Shown here piece by piece: positions 24,301 through 36,300 of a stretch of DNA of 64,000 nucleotides. Position numbers and translations under genes: made by a program. How positions within the stretch are numbered: the stretch's first letter is position 1; every line of letters starts with the position of its first letter. The stretch is from Owenia fusiformis (lineage: Eukaryota > Annelida > Polychaeta > Sabellida > Oweniidae), in NCBI GenBank assembly GCA_903813345.2, contig CAIIXF020000006.1, forward strand, positions 24,621,936 through 24,685,935, read 5' to 3'. The notes under the pieces were generated by a model. It did not search any database, was not told the origin of the DNA, and worked only from the letters and a program-made list of their open reading frames with translations.

Positions 24301-27300
24301 AAATGATAAACATAATATGGACAACGTTCCCTCAATATTTCAGCAATGAATGAATGCAAAGAAGGACGTCACAACTGTCACAAGGATGCGGAGTGTCACG
24401 ACACTAGGAGATCGTTTAAATGCAAATGTAAGGATGGTTTCTATGGCAACGGAAAAATATGTGTAGGTAAGAAACTACAATTACCATTAAAAATACTTTT
24501 CGTTTCAGCATGAGCTTTATTTTTGAGATGTTTCATATTATCAATGATTCATGACTATTTTTTCACCTCTTGACCACAAAAACATAAGCTTTATTCACTT
24601 CGGATATCTTATTTGCAGACGACAATGAATGCGATTATGAGAATGGTGGTTGTGTTCACTACTGCAGTAACACACATGGCAACTACACATGCGCCTGCAA
24701 AACTGGCTTCAAGCTACACAAGGATGGGCATAACTGTTTAGGTAAGCACACATTGGGGTTTTGCATAATTGTTTATGTAGATACAGTGGAAGAAAAATTT
24801 GTTTTTATTTACATAGCTCTGGATTTGCATAATTTTGCAGTTGTGTACAATGTGTTGTAAGGAGAACCGTTTGCATAAACGAGTGCAAAATTGTATAATA
24901 TATATATTCATTTCTTGTGCTAAAATCTTTTTCACACATGGCGAAGTAGGGGGAAATATATGATTCACCTCGCAAATAATTTGCAAGAGCAAATGACTGC
25001 CCTGGATACTGACAAATTATAATTGACTTGTACTTCAATAATATCAGAAAAAATATAAAAGAAACTTCCTCGTAAAAACATTAGCTAGTTGGCATATCAC
25101 ACTGTTTAAGTAAATTACTCAATTACTGTCAGTTTTCTTTTTTACTATATATCATAATTATGTACTCTTTAAGACAACAACGAGTGTTTTCACAACAGAG
25201 GGGGCTGTCAACACCAATGTCTCAACACGCTGGGTAGTTACGAATGTAAATGCAACAGTGGATATTCCCTCCAGAGCGATGGCAAGACCTGTGTAGGTAA
25301 GGTTGTTTATTGTTTCCATTACAACATAACAATAACATACTTTTATTGGTCGTCATTTTGTGACACCCAATTCATCAAATATTTTATTTCAATGAAAATT
25401 ACAATTCTTCAGCTCGTGCTGAATTTCGTTTGTCCTGGGAAACAAACGAGATGTACCAAGTAATAAGACTCTCGATAACCAATGGTGTGCAAATTCGTAT
25501 CTCCAAACGTTTGACCACACCATCTGCCCTCTTACCTTGGAGCAATAGTTCAAGCCTGTTAATATTAGACATGTCTGACCAATGCCATCGTGAGATATCA
25601 CAGCCTTCTCTCAGTATCCTTCCTTGTGCACAGAGATGGTCTGAGTATCAGAATGGAACAATGCATTCAAGGAAAAAATCAAATTAAGCATAAACATTTT
25701 ACAACACGCTAACTAATGTTGAGGTAGAGTTGCCAAACTTTTGGACTTTGTGTATATAACGATTTGACTTCATGGAAACGATGTAACATCAAATATAAAG
25801 GATCTCTATACTCGTTTTTGTTACCCTAAACAGAACTCTTGTTAAATTCCAGCCAGCACTTGGTGTAGGGACAGTAAAGGATGTGCTCACCATTGCATTC
25901 ACCATGGAGGACGCTCTTACTGTGCGTGTAGGCACGGTTATCAACTGGCATCCAATAAACGAGACTGCAAGTGTAAGTTATGTGCTGTTTCTATTGTCCA
26001 GGATGTTGGGGATTTACTCTAAGGTTCCTTACATATCGGTACTGTGTATTTTAAATACGTTCCCTTTATGGTACATTCAACGAACTTGGTTTTTATATGA
26101 TTTATAAGGGTTTGTAATACATTTACAACACATTTTAGGGTTCAAATATAATGTCTAATTTTCTTTTTATTGTTTTATTTCAAAAGTATATAAGGAACAG
26201 ATGGAACACAGCAGGCAATGTGTAACCATCAACCTTAGTCTTGTCTGTTAAAATTAAAGGAGTTTGCAATCATGTTTAACATATTTGTAAAATACCAGGG
26301 TAAAATACAGCCCCTAGTCATGGTTTCCAAACTTTTTGGAGGAAGTGTACGTATGTTAACCCGTACATGAGAATTACTTCATTTCTGTGATTTCCAGTGA
26401 CTTGTAACGTTGGCAACGGAGGCTGCCAACATAAATGTACAGACGGACCGAGAGGTCCCATATGTGGTTGTGCCCCAAACTATATGCTTACTCCTGATAG
26501 AAAGAAATGCTTAGGTAAGAAGGCATTTAATAGATGTTTAAGTATAACCAGATACACGATCATCAGTATGCTTAGTTCTTCCGTATGTCTGCTTGTTGAA
26601 ACAAACAACTTTTCAAGTATGTTTATAATGTTAACTAAATAACCACTACAATCTGATTCGTTCTTGATTTTGAATATAACCATTGCGTTGTGAATCCCTG
26701 CTAAGATTTGGGCTATCAATCAGGTCTAGTTCCATGTTCCTCTAAAGCCACATGATCGGAATGATGATACATTGATTCTCAAGTTTGTTTTTCTTTGGGG
26801 CTACACTGTATCATTTTCTCTCAAGCTGCCATTAATAATTCTCAGGAAACCAAGTTCCCTAGGAAAAATTAGTATTAGCCTACCTAGGAAAAGTATTGAT
26901 GAAACCGTTTTGATCTATTTAGTCTGGGTTCTTTCACAGTTGGTGAGTTACGGTAAAGGTTATGGTGACACGCGCATGTCATATGACCTGAGATCATTCC
27001 GCACCGGATGACTTTACGCTTAAAAATCCAAGTAATCCATACAAATGTACAAATGTCAAGTATTTAATCTTCACTAACAGTTTGGAAGATTACAGCTTAC
27101 TTTTAATTGAACTTGATCATTATTCTCAGGGTAAATTATAGAAATAAGCTTAAGGATTGAGTGACTCATGACTGAATATAGATATCATTTGAAATCGCCC
27201 CTGGATGTCGTCTGATGGTCAAAACAAACAAGACGATTCAAGCATATCTGGAACTATCAACATACACGGACCTATGATATTGGATTAAGATACTACAAAT

Positions 27301-30300
27301 TGATGATCAAAATGCATCTTCAACTGGCAAAAATGCTAGTTTTGTCCTCACTTATGGATTTTGTAAAAAATGTTCATTCGAGGAGACGGAACTACTTTTC
27401 AGCGACATGCAAAGTGGATAATGGTGGATGTGACAGAAAGTGTGAAGATACACCTACTGGTCCTAGATGCATATGTCCACCAGGTTTTCTACTACATCAG
27501 GACAGAAAAACCTGTATAGGTATTTATATAGTTTTTGTAATTTCGATAATTTCATCGGTGTTTAAGATCACTAAGTTCTACTTACTTTCATTTTAGATTG
27601 TACTCACACATGAGATGTAACCATATGTTTTGTAATTATAGGCTTCATTTGAAATATCATGGCTTCCTTTATTGCTATAAATGAATTTAGGAGGATTTTG
27701 AATTGTTTGTTTCTGTATGCTTTATGCAACGATTTTAATTTATACTTACAGTTTTGAATGGAGTCTGATTTTAATGTTTTCTTATTTTTGTAAGCTGTTA
27801 TGGATAACTTTTAGGATGACATGTTTTTTATTGACTTTTCATTTTCGCTTTGCCCCTCCTTATAAATGTTATTGATTCATATTTTTACTAAATGAGTGTT
27901 GAAATAAATTCTGACATGCTGTATTATTCAATTCTTTTCCTCAAATATTTCCCGGTGAAAGTTGACTTAACTTACTCCAGTAGTTTAAAAGCGATTGTTA
28001 ATTGTGGGGAATGAGAGGGGTGTAAGACATTGTATAATCGCTTAGATCACTTGTGGGTTTGTTTTCCTTAGTACTATACTATAATGGTTGTACGCTTCAA
28101 TTGTACAATTTCTAATTGTGTTTACTATAGTTGTACGCTTGAATTGTACAATTTCTAATTGTGTTTCGCTATGTTCTTTAACTTTTCCTATTTTGGCACT
28201 CGTCTTAACAGAATCATTAGCGCTTATCAAAATATTAAGACTAAAAAAATAGATATATATATATATATTAAGACTAAAACTATGAATACGCTTATATATT
28301 TTCTACAATAAGGCATTTCAAGTTATATTGCCAATTTTGATTACGATCATGTACCTGTGGTAATGCGCTGTCAAAATGTGGTGAGAAAAATAATTTTGTT
28401 TTGATTATGGTAAAACGCAAGTCGATCATCTGTTATCAAATCTCTGCAGTAGCTATAACATATGTCTGTAGCCTCAATGGGAACTTCCTGTAATAGGCCG
28501 GTAAATTATTTTTGATTTTTCTTTTACTTAACCTGTTGTTTACAGACTTAACACTTTCCGCCTTGAAAAAAACAATATTTTGAATTCAATTATGCGCCTT
28601 GTAAGATTCAGGTAATTGTTGTGGTTTTCATCACTTTAGTTTTGTTTTCTGCGTCACTGTGCTATTCGTTTACAACATTCAGCATTCTTCTTTGGTTGTT
28701 AAGGTATCTCGTTTTTCCGGCTCTAATCATTCGCAGATACAGTAACCCTTTTATTGGGTTTCTTAAGGTGTCGCTATTTGGATGTTGAGTATTGGGAACA
28801 TTTTCTTGCTCGCTCTATAACTGTTTGTGCTTTAATGCGTCTTCAGGCTTTCGTATTCGGCTTTCGGCGTCTGTAACAAATGGCAAGTTGTGACATTTTG
28901 CATGTTAATGGCTTGCATTTTTTCTTATGTTACATGTTAGTCAAAGCTGACATACCATATCGGGTGATAAGAGAAACAAATGAATTAATTGAAAAACTTT
29001 CTGCAGATGTTGACGAATGTGACGTTGGAAACGGCGGGTGTAGCCATACGTGCCTGAACAACATTGGAAGCTTTGAGTGCGTTTGTCCAGTTGGCTTCAA
29101 AACTCAGGCAGACGAGAGAACTTGCAAAGGTAAGACTGTATTATTTTGGCACTATATAATGTCCATTTGTTGAAGCACTATTCTTCACATATGCTGAGGT
29201 ACTAATTTGAGATGGTGCAGGTGTATTTTGGATTGCCTGATCTTTTTGAAATTCAATTCAATTAATCTGTTTGTCAAAATGAATATTTAATACGCAAAAT
29301 GGACGATCCATACGCCAATTACCGACACTTTTTATATCGTATAATACAACGGTTTATTTATAAAAAAAACTGGATTAAATGAAATTCAGCAAAGTTCGAA
29401 AAAATGAAATGACACGTGCATAACTGTTCTTGCAGACGTCGACGAGTGTACGAGGAATGGTACGTGCGATCATACTTGCATAAACACACCGGGGAGCTTC
29501 CAGTGCAAGTGCCATGCAGGTTACGCCAAATATGCAATAACACACTGTGGAGGTGAGTAGTACTAACTGACTGATTACACGGGGAGATTATCTGGAGATG
29601 TGTCAAAGATAACGTTTGTTCGCTCTTACATAAACAGGTCAATTGTCAATTTCACTTTTCAAATCGTCCGTAGAAATACGAACAAGGTGGTCGAAAAACG
29701 TCAAAACATTTGTTAATATAATGTTTTTCGTAAGTTTGATTTAGAAAACTTATTTTAGCTTTTAAACATTCTTAAGATTAGTTTTTGAACCATGATCTTA
29801 TCCTATGTCCTTATATTTCATACTGTCAAATGAAGTGCGCTGAATTCCTAAAATGACAGCATTTAATAATTATTTAAAGCAATTATTAAATACACATACA
29901 AATGAAACGTTTTCTGGACGTTTTAAATTTCATTTTCATTCTAAAATTATTTAGCAGACTCATCTTTAGCCAATATGGTTTATTTGTACATTAAAAATGA
30001 ATGAAAACACAGAAAGAAATCTTCCGCTAAAGGCTGATGTGGAAAACTCAGTTCACCCCAGAGGAATCGAACCCACGACCCCTCTTTTTCCGGGTGGTGG
30101 GTGAGTGCTCTACCGCTTAGCTACAATGATGCAATGTTTGATGATATATTATGTAATATTTATAGATATAAATGAATGCAGTATCAACAATGGAGGCTGT
30201 CAGCAGATCTGCAGGAACAAAAAAGGCAGCCATGAGTGTCTATGTGAAAAGGGATATAAGCTCCACATCAACAATAAAGACTGTGTCTGTAGGTATCATC

Positions 30301-33300
30301 TATTATTGTTCTTGTAATAACCACCAGTCACCACCCTCTATATCTAACGTTTCACTTTAAGCCAACACAATTTAGTCTTGCTTTTGGACCCTGGACCCCC
30401 TCCCCTCCTCGTATCTACTTTTATAACAGGATTGTGTTTTTGAAATAGATAGGGGCACAGTCTTGAATTCAGCTATCGAAAAATCACTGAGGTCAGTCCT
30501 AGATATATTATTGACATCTAAATCAAAAATGATATCTTAGTTATGTGATGAATATCTCTACATTATGTTTATTATAGCTGAGAAATGTCAACCATTGATG
30601 GCACCTGCTAAGGCAATACTATCATGCTCCCACACAAGTACTGATGAGCTCTGTACTCTTACATGTGAAGGTGGAGCTGAGTTCACAAGAGAGCCGGTGG
30701 ATAAATACACATTTAAATGTGGCAGTAGTACATTATATAAATGGACAAATAATGCAACTTTACCTACGTGTTCAGGTATACATAATAATCTGTTTTGATA
30801 TTTTAAAGAATGTATCCTAGTTTTGAGAAAATCAAGCAAAAAGCGAGTATAATTATCGTTAACCATGGTATCCAGTTTTTGGTCCAGGAGTTCGGGGCTA
30901 TGGGACTAGCCTTACAATTTATGTTATGTTGATTTCAGATTCAGTGCTTCCACCAAGTTTTAAACGAAAGGCAAAGTTTTTGTTCATGGCAGAGAAATGC
31001 AGACTGAGAAGAAGAGTCCGAGAAAAATTCCAAGAGAATTTACAAAAGTCACTTTCACGTAATGTATATTTTATTATGTATGTTAAATGGGTACTTTTGC
31101 TTGGCACGTTTCTGTATCGAGCATAAAGGGTTCCAATCTCTTACAATGCTTTTGTTAAGTTATGTTTGTTTAGAAAACCTAAAACAATAAAATTTATTTC
31201 GGAGAGTACGTTTTTCGATTGGACTAAATCTTATTTAAGCAGGATGGTATGTTGCTTATTTGATTATATTTGGAATTCAATTTGTAGGTCATCGCAAGTT
31301 TCAATGTTCTAACCTATGTCAAGTGAATTTTGTCAACCTACAATGTGGATCAAGAAGAAGAAAGTTCAGACAACTTACGAATGATTCTAAGGCACTCATT
31401 ACTGCAGAGTTTGAGATCGAGATGAGTCCACAAAGTCCAACATGTAAGAATGTGTACAAAATCCCGGTTTATCCGCGATTTTGTATAGCTAATTACCCAT
31501 AATCCTTTGGACACGTAGCAGACGACCAAACATGATTGGGTTATCTTCACTTGATCTCATATTCTATACTACACGCGTATTCAATTTGTATTCGAACTTA
31601 GTTAAAATGTAATATGACATTGATAACGTATGTAAATCATTGGTGTAGTGTTTTTGATACAAAACGGCGAATTCTAACTTGACAAGTTTTATTCCAGCAA
31701 AATGTGATGTAAAATGTATGAAAGAAGAAGTCGAAAGAAGGTTGAAAAAAGCTATACGAATTCTTAGAAAGAGCATCAACAAAGATAAATTTTATGTAAA
31801 GTAAGTAGGATAACTTACATCCCCTCCAAAATTTTGACAACTCAAACACTCCTATTGGAGCATATTACACAAGCCTTTTAAATTTGGCTATTCAAAGCAA
31901 TTGAGGAGTCAGTGTTGCCAAATCTTTCGAGAGGAGTGTATTGATTCATTATCATCTTAATGTTTTTTAAGATTAGACATTTATGAGTCATTGTTCAGAG
32001 TTCATTATGTAGACTTAATTATGGTATGTCTACTTTATGTTAGATCGACATATTAATCATATGTTAGCTTTACGTATGTTGTATTAATATAGAACTCCAT
32101 ATGCTTCCTCATCAGTATTCATTTGAGAATCATTTTGTATTTTCAATAGTATACCTTATTGTGTAGATGTTTGGATGGATGGATGGTTGATTATTTTTAG
32201 AGTTTTCCTGGATTACTCTATTGAGTGTGTACACGAACATGTTTACTTATTTTTTCTACTGGTTCTTTCCAAAATTAGTATTACAATCAATTAAAGACAA
32301 TTCGATTTTTTCCTTTGTTCATTCTCATATAATGGCTATACACTTCAACATTTCTAGATTGTAGTAATGATATGTTAAATTGAATTAAACAGAACGATTT
32401 GTTTGCTTTTATTAATGCCTTTTTAATGCTCAGGCGTATACTCAATATTTGAGAAAAAATTGTGTAAAATGAAATAAATTAGGGCTTGTTTAGGTATAGA
32501 AGTATATACTTGACTGTGATATATAGTTTTGTTGCGTTTGAAATAGCACAGACATTGTTAATGTTATGTTAGCCTCTCTTGTAGGTTTGAGGGTAATGAT
32601 TACGAAGTTACAAAGCGTTCCTTCAAGGCAGGAGGGACCAAGGCATCTTGCAGTAAGGGAAAGGTCCTGGTGCGAGAGAAATGTGGTAAGTTAAATTATT
32701 ATGCTCTTAATTGTAACCAATAAGTGAAATACAATTCTTTCGACATTTATAAGTCAAAAGGTTGGAGACATGCTTTGGGAGAATAAAATAATTAGCTGGA
32801 AGAACAGTATGTTTAACTTTTAACGTACCCTGGGATGAGAATCATATATCAATATACACCCGTCACTTGCATTCCGTTCTGCAAAAATTCTTCAGGCTTT
32901 GCTTGAAAAAGATGGCGAGCCTAGACTATGTCATCTTGATCCATCAAGGTATAAATATATGACTGAAGGAATATACTGCTTGAAAAGTATGAGACTGCAA
33001 TACAACCGCATTATGTTTGATGTGATAGAGCACTATGAACATTTTACACATCGTTTGTTTTTTCCTTTGCGATAGTGTTAATTTAAAATAAATAACCGAC
33101 ATATTTTGATGAGTTAGGTACATCAGCTTCAATCGAATTATGCAACCTTTATTCAATGTGATTGACTCCCGCTATTTTTAAGGGTTCATGATAAGACTTT
33201 TTCGTGGAACCATATTCCATATTTAACCCACTTTTTTATTCATAAATATTCATATTTCCTGTCATGTTTATTTTGCAGTGGCATGTGCCGTTGGCTCATA

Positions 33301-36300
33301 CTACGATAGTCGCCCTAAGAATGCAGTTTGTAGACCCTGTAGCAGTGGCTACTATCAGGATAAAGAGGGACAGATGTCCTGTAAGCAATGCCCTGAGTCT
33401 GCCGGCCCTGGGGGATACCCTGCAGCGTCTTCTTTGGACCAGTGTGGAGGTATTGATCTACAAAAGTGTTTTAAAAAAAGATTTTTGGGCTACAGTTATA
33501 TTCAACTATAATTGCCAAACCTGCAAATACCATACAGCTAAAATAAATAGGTCAAATGAAATTATATAACATACCATCCTTGTAAAAAGTTTAATTGACT
33601 TTTGAATGTCCCAAATAACATGGATTTTATGTTGAATACTGGCTGATATCTGACCTTTACTTTCAAAGTTTGTAAAATAGCGATTAAGATTTTACCTAAT
33701 ACACTAGACACCTAAACCTTTTTGTAGACCTAACTTGCAAATATATTTACTCTGTTATAGTGCATTTTGCAGGACGATGTGAGCCAGGGTCATTCTCCAA
33801 TAATGCTTACAAGCCATGCACATTGTGTCCAAAGGGAACATACCAGCCAGAAGCTGGAAGAACCCAATGTATACCATGTGGATTTGGAATACAAACAGCA
33901 TCTGAAGGATCTCTAAAATTTCAAGACTGTGACGTAAAAGGTATTTCCTGATTTGCTTTCTTATTAAGGCACAAGGAGATATTCGAATAATACATGCATC
34001 AGCGTCAGTTGAACAATTATCTTCATATGATCCATCTTTGAAATAGTTTCAAAATGTAAAATTAATTGCATTAAAGACCCCATATAAAGTTTAAACCACT
34101 TTGGCTTATATTATTATTACTCACCAATGTTTTCAAAATGTCAAGAATGTTTCACATAGTTATTCAAGTTATGGAAAGTAACATTTGAAAGATTAAATTA
34201 TATTTTCAAACTAAAAACGGGGCCGTTAAAATAACATCAGATTTATGTCATATTGCATCATATATCATTTTTGCAGAAACATGTAAGCCTGGGTACTTCT
34301 ATTCAAATCAACATTCAAATCAACGTCCACAATGTTTAAAATGTCCAAAGTCAACGTACCAATCGGAGTATGGCCAGAATTATTGTGTCCAATGTCCTGG
34401 GAAAACCACAACAGACTCTGACGGGGCAAGAAACAGTTCAGAGTGCAAAGGTAGGTTTTATATGATTTGTAGAGGTTTAGAGTTTGTGTACTGTTTTGGA
34501 TCAAATATTGCCCTTTGTGCTTTCTCAATTTCATTACTGGTACTATATAGTATATGGCATTACTTTGCCATTTCTGAATGGTATGGGCATCTAAAAATAT
34601 GCAATAAGCATATACCATTGAGTAAACATCAATGAAACTATCCCCTTTCTACATTTTCTACATGTGAAACCTTTTATACTCCATTTACAATGCTTATTTC
34701 AGACAGAAAATGTGGTGGACATATTGGTCTATACCAGGGGTATATAGAAACCCCGAATTACCCGGGAGATTACCCGTCAAACATTGAGTGCACTTGGAGT
34801 ATCACACCAGAGAAGGGGAGAAGAATACTCATTATTATTCCCGAGATTCACCTAGCAGAGGGCAAATGTGGAGACTCGTTAGTCATGAGAAAATCTCGTA
34901 AGTTCCTTGATATAGTACAGTTATATTCCGTGCTCATTTCAGTATTTATTAACTAGGTTACCCAAGAAAATATGGACAGTTTTGTTATCGTACTTGTAAA
35001 ATTATGGGCAATTGGTGCCATTTGAATGAATGTTAAGTCCCCATAACTTTAACATTTTCTTGGGGCAGATGAAACCTTCAGAACCATAAAGCCTTTGCCA
35101 TATTCGCTCGTACATGTTACTTTCCTTGTTCTTGTTGTTCCTCGAATCACTTCAAAGTTTTCAAGCGATTTGTCCACATATGGCATTTTAGAATGCCTCT
35201 AAAGGGGAAACTAGAAACGAAGTTATGTGACTTACTTTCTATTTAACGTATCTACGAAACTTTGTGCAATTAGTTTTTTTATCTATTTCAGAATCAAACT
35301 ATTCTATTTCAACGTTGGACACGTGTGTATCGACAGATTCACCTATAGCTTTTACTGCAAGATCTAGAAAACTTTGGATCAGATTTAAAACAGATTCCCA
35401 CAGTTCTGAAAGTGGTTTCTCAATACCTTATGTAACATACAATGGTAAGACTCAATACCTTATGTAACATACGATGGTAAGACTCAATACCTTATATAAC
35501 ATACAATGGTAAGACTCATTACCTTATGTTACATACAATGGTAAGACTCAATACATTATGAAACATAGAATGGTAAGACTCAATATATTATGTAACATAG
35601 AATGGTAAGATTCAATACCTTATACAACATACAATGTTAAGACTCAATGCCTTATGTAACATACGATGGTAAGACTCAATATATTATGTAACATAGAATG
35701 GTAAGATTCAATACCTTATACAACATACAATGTTAAGACTCAATGCCTTATGTAACATACGATGGTAAGACTCAATACCTTATGTAACAAGCGATGGTAA
35801 GACTCAATACCTTATGCAACATACAATGGTAAGGCTCAATACATTATGTAACATTCGATGGTAAGACTCAATACCTTATGCAACATACGATGGTAAGACT
35901 CAATACCTTATGCAACATACGAAGGTAAGACTCAATACCTTATGTAACATACGATGGTAATATTCAATACTTTATGTAACATACAATGGTAAGACTCAAT
36001 ATCTTATGTAACATACAATGGTAAGACTCAATGCCTTATATTAAATACAACGGTAATTCTCAATGCTTTATTTAGCATACAAGTACAATGTAAGAGTCAA
36101 AACCTTATGTTACTTACAACGCAACATTGGCACACAATGGTAAACTTCAATGCAAAATGTACCATACAACGTAAACGTAAGACCTTCAAAACCTTAGCTA
36201 AAGTAAAATCTACATCATGATAACGCGTGACATCTCATTTCTTCTCAGCAGGTGAAACAGAAAGATGCTATGTAAAATCTATGTCATTCAAACTCTTGTC

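Larger units (their letters stand above)
18361..24343 (+). other. SCUBE intron 1 (6 kb)
   Basis: This is the largest intron of the gene. It contains the CTTGATTCAT minisatellite, the 76-bp and nested 378-bp MITE copies, and otherwise AT-rich sequence without a supported gene. An open frame at 23372-23635 lacks any recognisable domain. Confidence 0.6.

Noticed and set aside
30030-30130. Functional tRNA gene
   Set aside because: The A and B boxes are good, but the flanking bases do not form an acceptor stem.
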